In this document: positions 23,512 through 32,683 of the stretch, piece by piece
Layout of the letters: each line of letters opens with the position of its first letter
Position numbering within the stretch: the first letter of the stretch is position 1
Assembly: GCF_038008685.1 (NCBI RefSeq)
Contig: NZ_JBBOZQ010000001.1
Span: 3,410,001-3,474,000, forward strand
DNA: 64,000 nt
Source: Lysinibacillus sp. FSL W8-0992
GTDB lineage: Bacteria; Bacillota; Bacilli; Bacillales_A; Planococcaceae
Direction: 5' to 3'
Notes under the pieces: generated by a model
Told to the model about the DNA's origin: nothing
The model's input: the letters and a program-made list of their open reading frames with translations, nothing else
Database searches by the model: none
Translations under genes and position numbers: made by a program

Positions 23512-24624
23512 TTATTTAATTAATGCTTTAAATAGATTCACACCTGATTCAATCAATTCGTCACGGAAATCATACTCATGTGTATGAACATGCGGGTAAT
23601 CTTCTCCATTACCAATGAAGCAGTAAGCTCCCTTTGTTAGCTTTGTAAAATGGCCAAAATCTTCGGATCCACGAAAAGCTTCATCTAGTTCAAGTAATGT
23701 CATTCCTTCAGATTTCGCAACGGCACGTATTTTGTCTGCACTTTCTTTATGATTGAACGTTTCAGGGAATTCATCATTATAATCAAAACTTACTTGCAAA
23801 CCGTATTGTTGTGCTTGATCTTTTGCAAAATTTTCAAGATTTTCTTGTAGTCTATTCAGCTCATCTTCATAAAGGGCACGTATTGTTAAACGAAGATCAC
23901 CTGTCGATGCAGCAATTCCAAAAGCGTGTTCACCTACATCGATTTGTACAACTGTACAAAGAACAAGTCCATTATTTAATTTAGGGGAAATAAATTTAGG
24001 AATTGCATTCACAATATTTGCAATGGCAAACGCTGGATTGATGCCCTTTTCTGGCTGACTAGCATGTGTAGGTGAACCTTTCATATGAATGGTCATTCCT
24101 TTTGATGCACATAAAGCTGTACCATCAATAATTCCTACAGTTTTGTAAGGAAGACCACTCATATTATGGTAGGCGAAAATTTCATCGATATTGTGTTCCT
24201 TAATGAAATCAACACATTGAATGGCCCCATCCCCTGTTTCTTCCGCTGGTTGGAAGAGGAAATAGATATTTTTGTCTGCACCTAGTTGATCGACTTCAAG
24301 TGCAAATGCCGCTAATGTCGCTGCATGTCCATCATGACCGCATTTATGTGCTTTTCCTGGGAATTGAGAAGCCCATGGAAGATCAATCACTTCATCCATT
24401 GGCAATGCATCATAATCAGCACGAAAAGCAATATTTTGCTTAGCTGATTCTGCATGATAAATAGCATAAAACCAATTTCCTTTATCAACAATCACTAACT
24501 TTGTATACGTTTTCAAAAACTCAATTAAGTGCTGTTTTGTCCATACTTCTTCATTAGAAAGTTCGGGATGTTGATGTAATTCGTGACGCAATTGTTTAGC
24601 TAAATCAAAATTTTTACTGTTCAC
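23512..24624 (-). CDS. M20 family peptidase/amidohydrolase
   Basis: The 370-residue enzyme shares the M20 motifs HQHPELSNEE, FRADYDALPM, HKCGHDGHAATLAAFA and FQPAEETGDGA, and a final FRGSEDFGHF. First gene of the three-gene operon with its own AT-rich control region upstream. Together with the downstream hydrolase it offers two different specificities for substrates brought in by the carrier. The exact substrate is unknown. Confidence 0.9.
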   Translation of the reverse strand: MNSKNFDLAKQLRHELHQHPELSNEEVWTKQHLIEFLKTYTKLVIVDKGNWFYAIYHAESAKQNIAFRADYDALPMDEVIDLPWASQFPGKAHKCGHDGHAATLAAFALEVDQLGADKNIYFLFQPAEETGDGAIQCVDFIKEHNIDEIFAYHNMSGLPYKTVGIIDGTALCASKGMTIHMKGSPTHASQPEKGINPAFAIANIVNAIPKFISPKLNNGLVLCTVVQIDVGEHAFGIAASTGDLRLTIRALYEDELNRLQENLENFAKDQAQQYGLQVSFDYNDEFPETFNHKESADKIRAVAKSEGMTLLELDEAFRGSEDFGHFTKLTKGAYCFIGNGEDYPHVHTHEYDFRDELIESGVNLFKALIK

Positions 24625-24713
24625 TGTTTATATCCTCCTAAAAAGCTGATTTTTTAATTTTCACCCTAATCTCTTGTTCTAAAATTTCAAGGGTAAACTG
24701 AATCATTCATTTC

Positions 24714-24753
24714 TGTATATTGTATATTGTATATTATATTTAAATTTTTTCAA
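24714..24753 (-). promoter_or_regulatory. Promoter and candidate operator of the M20/YfcC operon
   Basis: On the minus strand TTGAAA, 16 bases, TACAAT is overlaid by three direct TATACAA-type repeats (plus strand TGTATATTGTATATTGTATA). The adjacent GntR-FCD regulator is the obvious candidate to bind it. Motif evidence only. Confidence 0.4.
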
Positions 24754-24789
24754 CAAAAAAATAATTCTGTTTATTTAAAAACAGAATTA
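24754..24789 (-). terminator. Terminator of the GntR gene
   Basis: TAATTCTGTTT / AAACAGAATTA stem followed by seven T residues on the minus strand. Confidence 0.85.
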
Positions 24790-24819
24790 CTTTTCGTGTT
24801 TAAGCGAGCAAATTAGCAC

Positions 24820-25467
24820 CTAAAGTGGTATAAGCTCTGCTTTATCAATATTCCAATGTACTTCTTTCATGTATCTCTCTAATTCAACTATCTCGCCTTT
24901 TTTAAATAGTTCCACCATTTTTCGATGTTCATTGTTTGTTTGAGACAGTCGTTTTTTTGTAATTTCTGGCTCATCAGCATGATGAAAGTTTTTCAAAAAC
25001 TTCTTTTCTAATTGTAATAGCAGGTTTACAAGACTTTTGTTTGGGCAAACCGATAAATACACGCCATGAAAAGCTTCCTGCATTTTATGATACATAGAGA
25101 AATTGCCAGTATTAATGGCCAAATCAATACTTTGAATATAAAACTCCATTTCATTCATATGTTTCTCAGTTAAAAAAGGTGCCGCTAAAGCAGCAGCCAA
25201 GCCATCCAATGCCCCAATAATAAAATATGTTTCTTTGGCTTCTTCCGTCGTAAGGTTTTTAATTACAAATCCTTTTCTTGGCACATTTTCTAATAGCCCT
25301 TCGGAAGAAAGTTGTATTAACGCCTCTCTAACCGGTGTCCTACTGACATTTAGGCTTTCGCTAATAGCACTTTCATTTACCTTTTTTCCAGCAATCAGAT
25401 TTCCATTATTAATTTGATCTACGATATAATTATAAACATGGTCTTTTAGCGATAAATAATTATTCAT
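24820..25467 (-). CDS. GntR-family (FadR/FCD) transcriptional regulator
   Basis: The 215-residue regulator has an N-terminal winged helix (AISESLNVSRTPVREALIQLSSEGLLENVPRKG) with the typical SRTPVREAL recognition helix, and a C-terminal all-helical FCD ligand-binding domain (about 80-215). It lies just upstream of and in line with the M20/YfcC operon, separated by its own terminator and the candidate operator. It probably controls that operon in response to a carboxylate or amino-acid ligand. Confidence 0.9.
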   Translation of the reverse strand: MNNYLSLKDHVYNYIVDQINNGNLIAGKKVNESAISESLNVSRTPVREALIQLSSEGLLENVPRKGFVIKNLTTEEAKETYFIIGALDGLAAALAAPFLTEKHMNEMEFYIQSIDLAINTGNFSMYHKMQEAFHGVYLSVCPNKSLVNLLLQLEKKFLKNFHHADEPEITKKRLSQTNNEHRKMVELFKKGEIVELERYMKEVHWNIDKAELIPL

Positions 25468-25632
25468 AAAGTAACCTCAATTTTAAATTTTTTAACAATC
25501 CTTTTTATCTACTATACACTTTTTTCTAGTATCTTAGCCAGAGCCATTGCCAAATTACAATTCATTAGAAGTAATAATATAAAACATTAATCTAACATCT
25601 CTGACAGTTAAGTTCATTGTACATACTAACCT

Positions 25633-25670
25633 AAATAAAAAAGCGTTTATCCCTTTTTGGAATAACGCCC
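25633..25670 (-). terminator. Terminator downstream of the phosphoesterase gene
   Basis: GGGCGTTattCC / GGataAACGC-type stem followed by TTTTTTATTT on the minus strand; lies about 90 bases after the gene. Confidence 0.65.
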
Positions 25671-25757
25671 TCTGTTAGTTTAACTATGGTTTATATGGTT
25701 TGAACTCAATGGATTTTGCTTGGTACATTTTATCCTTGAATATATAGGTGATATGAA

Positions 25758-26477
25758 TTATGCACCCCGATATCTCCCTAACATAATTTCATCATAATAT
25801 TTATCTAATTGTGGTAAACCCAACTCTTCAGCAACCTTAAGCTCAGCTTCTCTATCATAATCTACTCTAATAAATTGAATGGCATTATTTGAATGTGTTC
25901 CATCTAGAATTGCATATGACGCTGAAGTTAAGTCAAGTGAATTTCCGACGCTCCCAACGTTACACAAAATACCATTTGTATATGTATGTAAAAAAGTTGT
26001 ATGAATATCGCCGTAGAATACTATATCAGGAAGTTTATTGAAATGGATTGAATTTGTTATTTCATTATTCTCAAACATCGATAAACGTTTTTCAATTGGA
26101 TGACTATCCAAAATACGTTCAAATTCACTTCTTGGAGAGGCATGGAAAAACCTTATTAGTTGTCCGTTTAATTCCAAATCGATATGAAATGGTAACGAAT
26201 TTAAATACTCAAAATCTTTTTCTGTTAATCGATCTTTGTACCACTGGATAAACTCATTATCCGTAGGTGATTGAATAAAGACATCCCAATTGCCTCGAAC
26301 TACTCGCTCGCAATTTTTTTGGATGAGTTCTATACATTCAGATCCTTGAGGTCCTTTACCGATTATATCTCCTAAACAAAAAATTCTTTCAATCTTTCTT
26401 AATCGAATATCTTTTAAAACAGCTTCCAAAGCCGTTTTATTCCCATGGATATCTGAAATGATTGCAATCTTAGTCAC
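25758..26477 (-). CDS. Calcineurin-like metallophosphoesterase
   Basis: The 239-residue protein has the dimetal phosphoesterase motifs: SDIHGN at the N-terminus, CLGDIIGKGP, RGNWD (in place of the usual GNHD), then HASP and GDIHT, and NVGSVGNSLD. It probably hydrolyses a phosphodiester or phosphoprotein; related YfcE/PrpE-like proteins vary in substrate. Cytoplasmic. The Trp in the GNWD motif replaces the usual His and may change activity. Confidence 0.85.
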   Translation of the reverse strand: MTKIAIISDIHGNKTALEAVLKDIRLRKIERIFCLGDIIGKGPQGSECIELIQKNCERVVRGNWDVFIQSPTDNEFIQWYKDRLTEKDFEYLNSLPFHIDLELNGQLIRFFHASPRSEFERILDSHPIEKRLSMFENNEITNSIHFNKLPDIVFYGDIHTTFLHTYTNGILCNVGSVGNSLDLTSASYAILDGTHSNNAIQFIRVDYDREAELKVAEELGLPQLDKYYDEIMLGRYRGA

Positions 26478-26553
26478 AAAGGCTCCTCCTTAAAAATTCC
26501 ATATATTCTCTATTTGTTATTCGACAAAATCACTTTTTATTCCTTTAATAGCT

Positions 26554-26609
26554 AAAAAAGACGTACATTATTCTGATGCGCTTGTTAAGCGCTCCTTTTT
26601 TGTACGTCC
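26554..26609 (-). terminator. Two-tier hairpin terminator after the zinc ribbon gene
   Basis: Outer arms GACGTACA / TGTACGTC enclose an inner GCGCTT / AAGCGC hairpin; T-run on the minus strand after the outer stem. Confidence 0.7.
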
Positions 26610-26681
26610 ATCAACCCTATTATAAAATCATATTAAAAAGTGCAATAATGCAAATATTTATCAATCGTTTTAAAATAGAAA

Positions 26682-26885
26682 CTAAAGCGTCCCCTTAAAT
26701 TTCTCTGGCTTTTTTACATAGCTTTCAATGATATACCCACAATCAGTACAAAGAATATATTCAACCTCTGAGCCAAAACTCATCTTATTCGTTGGGTGCA
26801 TCACGGCATATCCATGGTGTTTGCCCTTCCCTAATTCTGCTCCACCGCATTTTGGGCATTCCGTTATTGCATTAGATTGATTCAT
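26682..26885 (-). CDS. Small zinc-ribbon protein
   Basis: The 67-residue protein has two CxxC knuckles, CPKCGG (about 10-15) and CTDCGY (about 46-51), in the layout of a TFIIB/TFIIS-like zinc ribbon. No catalytic residues. Probably a nucleic-acid- or protein-binding accessory factor; the function is unknown. AGGAGGTT precedes the ATG by a normal distance. Confidence 0.75.
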   Translation of the reverse strand: MNQSNAITECPKCGGAELGKGKHHGYAVMHPTNKMSFGSEVEYILCTDCGYIIESYVKKPEKFKGTL

Positions 26886-27424
26886 TGGAAAACCTCCTCA
26901 TTAGATATATGTATGTACCACTTTCAAAGGATTGCATAATATATTTACGGCCGAGCAGGCATTTGGTTTCATGTTCTTAATAGACTTCAACCTATTTATC
27001 AAAAATTGTGTCTTAAATTGAAATGCTTCTATTCCTATGGTTTTCCGATTAAAGAAACCTTGCTCATACTATATGCGCTACTGCGTTTTACTTACTTCGC
27101 CATATTTATAACTGCGTTAGCTTTTCTATCTAATATTGTTATTTTAAAAAATCAAAACAGTAGACAAGCGCTACAATCATTACGGTTTAAATTATGTATA
27201 CAATATTAACTTCGCACTAAAATCACATAAAAAGTTCAATAAAATCTAATATTCTATCGCTCATTTTATTTATATCAAAACAATATAACAATAGCTTCTC
27301 ACGAATTTCAATTAAAAGAAGTATTATAGATACATGTTTGTGTCCATTTTGTTAAAGATGTATTTTATATATTGCTTTAAAGATACTTTAGGAATATAGT
27401 AAATCACGAAAGGACGTGTTCAAC
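26886..27424. promoter_or_regulatory. Long AT-rich gap before hmp, candidate NsrR-type site
   Basis: About 540 bases without a supportable gene. Close to hmp, an imperfect inverted repeat AAGATGTATTTT...ATATTGCTT at about 27354-27376 resembles NsrR-type half sites (ATGTATTT), fitting the known nitric-oxide control of hmp in Bacillus. The match is weak. Confidence 0.3.
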
Positions 27425-28633
27425 ATGTTAGATCAACACACAATTAACGTTATTAAATCAACAGTACCAGTATTAGAGGTGCACGGCATAGCCATTACAA
27501 AAACATTCTATAGCAACTTATTTAAAGATAATCCATCATTATTAAATATTTTTAATCACACAAACCAAACTCAAGGTCGCCAACAAGGCGCTTTAGCAAA
27601 TACAGTTTATGCAGCGGCTCAGCATATCGACAACTTAGAACCAATCGTTCCTGTAGTCGTACAAATTGCACATAAACACGTTAGTCTTGGGGTTTTACCT
27701 GAGCATTATCCGATTGTAGGTCAATACCTGCTTGCAGCAATTAAAGAAGTGTTAGGTGATGCGGCGACTGACGAAATCATTGAAGCATGGAGTAAAGCTT
27801 ATGGTGTAATTGCAGATATTTTTATTTCGGTAGAAGAAGATTTATATAAAGCTGCTGAGCAAAATAATGGATGGCGTGCATTTAAACAGTTCAAAATTGC
27901 TCGCACTGTAAAAGAAAGCGATGATGTTACATCTTTCTACTTACAGCCAACAGACGGCTCAAAAGTACCAGCTTATAAACCAGGACAATATGTTTCTATT
28001 CGAGTAACTGCTTCAGGAGAAGAATATTTATTAAATCGTCAATATACTTTATCTCAACCAAGTAATGAACAAGAATTCCGTATTTCTGTGAAACGTGAAA
28101 GTCAGCACAATCCTAAAGGAAAAGTATCAAACTTTTTACACGATGCTACACTGGGCACAACAATTGACGTTAGTGCGCCAGCAGGTGTCTTCACATATGA
28201 ACCAACAAATGCACCAGTACTATTCATTAGTGGTGGGATTGGCGTAACACCTTTAAATGCGATGTTACAAACAATTCAAAATAAAGAAAACGTTACATTC
28301 ATTCAATGTGCACGTAATGAAAATGTTCTTGCTTTCCATGAAGACATTCAAAATAAAATGAACGCATTAAACGGCCCAACTGGTTTAAGCAAGCTGTTCA
28401 GTGTATTCAAAAAAGACAGTAATGCACATCATAAAGTGTTATACTCTGAAAAAAATGAGTACATTAACGCTAACGTATTACGCCCTCTTTTAACAAAAGA
28501 TACACAAGTGTATATTTGCGGACCAACTCCATTTATGGAAGCTGCTATTAATGCTTTACATGAATGCAATATCGTTGACGGTCAAATTCATTACGAATTC
28601 TTCGGTCCTGCGCTCCAATTAAATACAAAATAA
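27425..28633 (+). CDS. hmp: Flavohemoglobin, nitric oxide dioxygenase
   Basis: The 402-residue protein has three domains. An N-terminal globin (1-140) carries the proximal His in AHKHVSLGV; an FAD domain has [10 protein letters not shown] and [10 protein letters not shown]; a NAD(P)H domain has [12 protein letters not shown] and YICGPTPFM. It converts NO to nitrate using oxygen and NADH. The start is ATG 27425, with AAAGGA about 11 bases upstream. Monocistronic with a strong terminator. Confidence 0.96.
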   Translation: MLDQHTINVIKSTVPVLEVHGIAITKTFYSNLFKDNPSLLNIFNHTNQTQGRQQGALANTVYAAAQHIDNLEPIVPVVVQIAHKHVSLGVLPEHYPIVGQYLLAAIKEVLGDAATDEIIEAWSKAYGVIADIFISVEEDLYKAAEQNNGWRAFKQFKIARTVKESDDVTSFYLQPTDGSKVPAYKPGQYVSIRVTASGEEYLLNRQYTLSQPSNEQEFRISVKRESQHNPKGKVSNFLHDATLGTTIDVSAPAGVFTYEPTNAPVLFISGGIGVTPLNAMLQTIQNKENVTFIQCARNENVLAFHEDIQNKMNALNGPTGLSKLFSVFKKDSNAHHKVLYSEKNEYINANVLRPLLTKDTQVYICGPTPFMEAAINALHECNIVDGQIHYEFFGPALQLNTK

Positions 28634-28640
28634 AAAAAAG

Positions 28641-28673
28641 AACTAGCTTTGCGATGCGCATGGCTAGTTTTTT
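28641..28673 (+). terminator. hmp terminator
   Basis: AACTAGC / GCTAGTT stem with flanking pairs, followed by TTTTTT. Confidence 0.85.
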
Positions 28674-28827
28674 GATGCTTAAGTCTTACTCTCATTGAAA
28701 ATCACTTCAATATTATATTAAATGTATCCTTAATGTTATTTTGTTGACATAGAACTGTAATATAAGCGTGTTAATATCATTATTGTACCAAGTAATACGT
28801 TTTAATGTTTTTAGGAGGATACATATT

Positions 28828-29454
28828 ATGAAAAAGAATAAACGAAATAAGTGGGGGATGAAATTAGCAGTATTAGCGTTAGGCTCTTCTGTACTTTTTT
28901 CAACAATTGACACAGCATCAGCTGCAACATATACAGTTAAATCTGGGGATTCCCTTTGGAAGATTGCCACTCAAAACGGCATTTCTTATCAAACTTTGAT
29001 GAGTTGGAATAACCTAACTTCATCAAATATTCGAGTTGGACAAACATTAACTCTAAATAGCACAGCTAATAAGGCTCCTAGCACCCCTGCTAAAACACCG
29101 GCAAACCTTATCCAAATTGCGAAACAGCAATTAGGTGTAAAATATACATTTGGAGGTAGTAAACCGAGCACAGGTTTTGATTGCTCAGGCTATATCACTT
29201 ATGTATATAATAATGCCGGTATTTCAACGAGCCGTAAATCAGCAGCAGGCTTTTATTATGCAGCGAAAAAGGTAAGTTCGCCACAAGTAGGTGATTTAGT
29301 ATTTTTCGCTAACACTTATAAAGCAGGTATTTCTCACGCAGGTATTTATATCGGAAATAACCAAATGATTAATGCAAGTGACGGCGGCGTTAGCATCGCT
29401 AACATTAACAGCACCTACTGGAAGAAATACTTTGTAGGTTATGGTCGTTTATAA
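28828..29454 (+). CDS. LysM-NlpC/P60 cell-wall hydrolase
   Basis: The 208-residue protein from the ATG after TTAGGAGGA has a signal peptide (MKLAVLALGSSVLFSTIDTASA), one LysM domain (TYTVKSGDSLWKIA...IRVGQTLTL, about 33-76), a Pro/Thr linker and a C-terminal NlpC/P60 peptidase (about 90-208). The catalytic Cys is in FDCSGYITY and the His in SHAGIYIG. It cleaves peptidoglycan stem peptides (LytE/LytF type) during growth or separation. Single gene with its own terminator. Confidence 0.93.
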   Translation: MKKNKRNKWGMKLAVLALGSSVLFSTIDTASAATYTVKSGDSLWKIATQNGISYQTLMSWNNLTSSNIRVGQTLTLNSTANKAPSTPAKTPANLIQIAKQQLGVKYTFGGSKPSTGFDCSGYITYVYNNAGISTSRKSAAGFYYAAKKVSSPQVGDLVFFANTYKAGISHAGIYIGNNQMINASDGGVSIANINSTYWKKYFVGYGRL

Positions 29455-29462
29455 TTTATATG

Positions 29463-29492
29463 AAAACAGTTAGGCATGTCCTAACTGTTTTT
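29463..29492 (+). terminator. Terminator of the LysM-P60 gene
   Basis: AAAACAGTTAGG / CCTAACTGTTTT perfect stem with T-run. Confidence 0.88.
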
Positions 29493-29520
29493 CTTATAAA
29501 CTCAACGGTAAAGCCAAAAT

Positions 29521-29555
29521 AAAATCGCCCTTTACAATAGTAATGGGCGATTTTT
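29521..29555 (-). terminator. Terminator of the MarR-MFS operon
   Basis: AAAATCGCCC / GGGCGATTTTT hairpin; symmetrical, so it may also work in the other direction. Confidence 0.75.
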
Positions 29556-29586
29556 ATTTTTTACCGGCAATTTTCAGCGGTTATTG

Positions 29587-30789
29587 CTATTGAATATGTG
29601 CCACCTTTTTTGATTTTAACTTTGCTAAACGCAGTAAATAAATCATAAAGACAACGCCGAGTACACCTGCACCTGTTAAATAGACGGATGCATACCCTAC
29701 TTGCACTGCGACCATCCCTAAAATATATGATCCAAGGGCAATACCAAGGTCAAACATTGTAAAGTATGTTGCTGTTGCGTAGCCACTACGAGTATGTGCT
29801 GTTGATTGGACAGCTAGTGCTTGTAAGCTTGTTGTTACCGCTCCGTAGCCAAATCCAACAAAAACTGCCGAAAATAAGAATAACGCTGGTCCTGAAACAT
29901 TCGCAAGAAGGATTAATCCAATTGCAAATGAAATAATACCAGGGATAATTACAAATTGCGGCCCTTTCGTATCATAAAGCTTTCCAGTATAAGGTCGTGT
30001 AATTAGCATGGCCGCTGCAAACACTGCATAAAAGAAACTTGCCACAGACATTAGATCCTTTTGCTGTGCGTACACTGACAAAAATGATAATACACTAGCA
30101 TAGGCAAACGCAACCAAGCTGGCAATAGCCGCTACTGGTAACGCTTTTCGTTCAAATAAATCATTAAATTTAAAAGTTAGTTTCCCTTGATGATCGGGTT
30201 TCGGTAAATCATCTGTATTAATCGTTACAGCTAGAATACCACCCGCTAAAACACAAATACTCATGACAATAAATAATACATTAAAACTGCTATATTGAAT
30301 AAGAAGTAAACCGATAAATGGACCAATAACAACTGCTAAATTCGTGGACATTGTAAAATAACCTAACCCTGTGCCTTTGCGACTGATCGGTACAATATCT
30401 GCTGCTAAAGAACCTGCTGCTGTCGTAATAATACTAAAGAAAATCCCTTGTACAAAACGTAAAGCTAATAAAAGACCAAATGGATGAATAAATAAATATA
30501 ATATCGTACATAAGAAATAACCTACAATCGCAATGACTAAAAGCTTTTTCTTGCCGAACACATCCAATAATTTACCTGAAAATGGACGTACAATGATAGC
30601 TGATAATAAGAAACCTGATAATAGTAATCCCGCTTCCTTATCTGTTTGGTGTAGCTCGCCGATCGCATACAGTGGCAAAGTCGTTACCAAACCATAAAAA
30701 ACAAAAAATACCGATATATTTGTTATAAATAAACTAATGAACCGCTTCGTCCATATTTGTGTGTTGCCCTCTTGCTGCACATCAATCAA
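29587..30789 (-). CDS. MFS transporter, probable drug exporter
   Basis: The 400-residue, 12-helix major facilitator has motif A-like GKLLDVFGKKKLL in the 2-3 loop and RFVQGIFFSIITTAAGSLAADIVP, typical of drug:H+ antiporters. It overlaps by 4 bases the MarR gene upstream and is cotranscribed with it. The MarR repressor and palindromic operator suggest induction by small aromatic or lipophilic compounds. Substrate unknown. Confidence 0.9.
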   Translation of the reverse strand: MIDVQQEGNTQIWTKRFISLFITNISVFFVFYGLVTTLPLYAIGELHQTDKEAGLLLSGFLLSAIIVRPFSGKLLDVFGKKKLLVIAIVGYFLCTILYLFIHPFGLLLALRFVQGIFFSIITTAAGSLAADIVPISRKGTGLGYFTMSTNLAVVIGPFIGLLLIQYSSFNVLFIVMSICVLAGGILAVTINTDDLPKPDHQGKLTFKFNDLFERKALPVAAIASLVAFAYASVLSFLSVYAQQKDLMSVASFFYAVFAAAMLITRPYTGKLYDTKGPQFVIIPGIISFAIGLILLANVSGPALFLFSAVFVGFGYGAVTTSLQALAVQSTAHTRSGYATATYFTMFDLGIALGSYILGMVAVQVGYASVYLTGAGVLGVVFMIYLLRLAKLKSKKVAHIQ

Positions 30790-31184
30790 CCTTTCATTTT
30801 TTGCAATAGATTTATAAATTGTGACTGCTCTTCAACAGTAAGTGAACCTACCATTTCCTCCTCAAACGCTAAGATCGTTTCAGTAATCTTCGGTAGTTGT
30901 TCCTCCGCCATCGCTGATAATGTCACAATTTTTTCGCGCTTATCCTCTCCATCAATTCGTTCCACCCAGCCTAAAGTTTCTAGCCTGGAAATAGCTCTCG
31001 TTATACTTGGCGCTTCGACATTCAAATATTTCCAAATTTGTGTCAATGTCATTGGACCATGTGTATGTAAGCAATATAAAATTGTCCATTGCGAGCTATA
31101 CAGCTGGTGCTGTTTCAATACTTCATTCAAGCAATTTGTTAAATAGCGACTTTTTTGAAATAAAGCATGGAAAACGGGATTCAT
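30786..31184 (-). CDS. MarR-family regulator of the adjacent MFS exporter
   Basis: The 132-residue winged-helix protein has SSQWTILYCLHTHGPMTLTQIWKYLNVEAPSITRAISRLE as recognition region and RIDGEDKREKIVTLS as wing. It overlaps the MFS gene by 4 bases. A palindromic operator lies between its promoter and start, so it probably represses its own operon. Confidence 0.9.
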   Translation of the reverse strand: MNPVFHALFQKSRYLTNCLNEVLKQHQLYSSQWTILYCLHTHGPMTLTQIWKYLNVEAPSITRAISRLETLGWVERIDGEDKREKIVTLSAMAEEQLPKITETILAFEEEMVGSLTVEEQSQFINLLQKMKG

Positions 31185-31204
31185 ATTATCACTCTCCTTA
31201 ATTA

Positions 31205-31252
31205 TTTACCTAGCTAAATAAATACTATACGCCTCATTTTTTAGGTTGTAAA
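31205..31252 (-). promoter_or_regulatory. Promoter and MarR-type operator
   Basis: TTTACA, 17 bases, TATAGT on the minus strand, followed by a near-perfect palindrome TTTACCTAGCTAAA (31205-31218) just after the -10 region and before the ribosome site, as expected of an autoregulated MarR operon. Confidence 0.65.
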
Positions 31253-31270
31253 GTATGTTGTTTTTGCTGC

Positions 31271-31385
31271 AATCTGCGATTTATTGGATTTTATCAGCGT
31301 TTCTTTCGGGTTTTGTGGCGTTTTTCATGCATTTCTTGGCGATTCCGAGAAGTTTATTGGCGATTCAATGCTTTTATCCGTGTTA
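31271..31385. repeat. GGCGATT intergenic repeat cluster C
   Basis: Five or six degenerate units (CTGCGATTTA, CAGCGTTTCT, TGGCGTTTTT, TGGCGATTCC, TGGCGATTCA) in the gap between the MarR operon and the PfpI-like gene. Confidence 0.65.
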
Positions 31386-31447
31386 GCAGGGAATTTACAA
31401 TAAATGTCGAATACAGCTACTAGACTTATAAAAAGGGAGATGGGAAC

Positions 31448-32002
31448 ATGGGGAAAAACATACTAATCATCGCAGGCGATGCTGTAGAGGCATTGGAGAT
31501 TTATTATCCATATTACCGTTGTTTAGAAGCTGGCTACGAAGTGTCCATTGCTGCACCGTCAGTAAAAAAACTACAAACCGTTTGTCATGATTTTGTTGAG
31601 GGTGTGGACACTTATATAGAGCGTCCAGCTTATGGCTTAGAAGCAACGGCAGCCTTTGCGGATATCGACCCAACACAATTTGATGGCTTAATCATCCCTG
31701 GTGGTCGCGCGCCTGAATACATTCGATTAAATGAGCATGTCCCAGCGATTGTGAGCCATTTCTTTGAGGCGAATAAACCTATTGCAGCGGTATGCCACGC
31801 GGCACAAATTTTTGCAACAATTCCAGATGTACTTAAAGGACGTGAACTTACTGCCTATATTGCCTGCAAACCAGAAGTCCAAGTAGCAGGTGGTACGTAT
31901 ATCGAAGCAAATTTACACACAGATGGCAACCTTGTTAGTGGTCACGCTTGGCCTGATTTACCTGGATTAATGCGTGAATTTATTCAAAAAGTAGAAGGAT
32001 AA
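31448..32002 (+). CDS. DJ-1/PfpI family protein
   Basis: The 184-residue class-I glutamine amidotransferase-like protein has LIIPGGRAPEYIR and the nucleophile elbow AAVCHAAQIF with the conserved Cys. Relatives include protein deglycases/proteases (PfpI, YraA) and general stress proteins. No export signal. Monocistronic, closed by a strong terminator shared with the opposite gene. Confidence 0.87.
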   Translation: MGKNILIIAGDAVEALEIYYPYYRCLEAGYEVSIAAPSVKKLQTVCHDFVEGVDTYIERPAYGLEATAAFADIDPTQFDGLIIPGGRAPEYIRLNEHVPAIVSHFFEANKPIAAVCHAAQIFATIPDVLKGRELTAYIACKPEVQVAGGTYIEANLHTDGNLVSGHAWPDLPGLMREFIQKVEG

Positions 32003-32008
32003 AGATGA

Positions 32009-32034
32009 AGAGGATGCCGAATCGGGCATCCTCT
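32009..32034. terminator. Bidirectional terminator
   Basis: AGAGGATGCC / GGCATCCTCT perfect stem between convergent genes; it touches the stop codon of the DUF3889 gene. Confidence 0.8.
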
Positions 32035-32356
32035 ATTTAGCTGTTTCCTGAAGCTCAACATCCAACACTTTTTGTGTTTCAGTCGTATACTTAATTCTTA
32101 CATAAACACCGAATTCTTTGTCTCCCTCTTTTAACCAAAGCTTAAATTTTTCTATGGTTGCCTCTTCATTCACTTCACTACCCTCATGTAAGTAGTCGAT
32201 AATTTTTGAATTGGGGTATGATGATTGTGTCTTTTCAATAGCAAGTTTCCCCCATTTAGCATAGGCAGGCGTTACCTCGGCATGTGCATCCAGCATCGGT
32301 AGTGTCACGGCTTGAGGTATCATAAAAATTCCAAGTGCTACAAGTAATTTGCGCAT
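32033..32356 (-). CDS. Secreted DUF3889 (YqzG-like) protein
   Basis: The 107-residue protein has a signal peptide (RKLLVALGIFMIPQAVTLPMLDAHA) and the DUF3889 core PAYAKWGKLAIEKT...YPNSKIIDYLHEG...KFKLWLKEGDKEFGVYVRIKY. B. subtilis relatives (YqzG) are exported proteins of unknown function. Monocistronic, with AAGGAGCTC before the ATG. Confidence 0.8.
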   Translation of the reverse strand: MRKLLVALGIFMIPQAVTLPMLDAHAEVTPAYAKWGKLAIEKTQSSYPNSKIIDYLHEGSEVNEEATIEKFKLWLKEGDKEFGVYVRIKYTTETQKVLDVELQETAK

Positions 32357-32525
32357 GTTTTGAGCTCCTTTCTTTTTATAGAATGTGCAACAAATAAAAA
32401 ATCATTATGTTTCTCAGCTTTATTGAAGAAAATGGCACTGTTCTTATTATGTAATTCTCGGTATAGCTTTGCTTTAACTACAAAAAATAAATGCTCCAGA
32501 TGTTATCTTTGGAGCATCCAATATT

Positions 32526-32666
32526 TTAGGGTCTTTTTGTACTTGGTTGTTGAGGGTTATTATGAATTACTTTATTAAATTCTGCTGAATATTCTTCCCG
32601 ATCATTTCTTTTATGTGTATCTTCCTTTTTTTTCTTTTTAAAGCTTGTTTTACTTTTCTTTGCCAT
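32526..32666 (-). CDS. Small basic protein, possibly a spore protein (46 aa)
   Basis: A 46-codon frame with a strong ribosome site (GGAGGGAGTTAGCAATG). It encodes a very lysine-rich N-terminus (MAKKSKTSFKKKKKED) then EEYSAEFNKVIHNNP. It shares the E-E-(F/Y)-S-A-E-F motif with the neighbouring 74-residue ORF, so the two are distant paralogues. Similar motifs occur in small acid-soluble spore proteins, hence the tentative label. Confidence 0.55.
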   Translation of the reverse strand: MAKKSKTSFKKKKKEDTHKRNDREEYSAEFNKVIHNNPQQPSTKRP

Positions 32667-32683
32667 TGCTAACTCCCTCCAAT

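Noticed and set aside
27006-27209. 67-codon hydrophobic frame before hmp
   Set aside because: No ribosome site, weak start, AT-rich region where such frames arise by chance.
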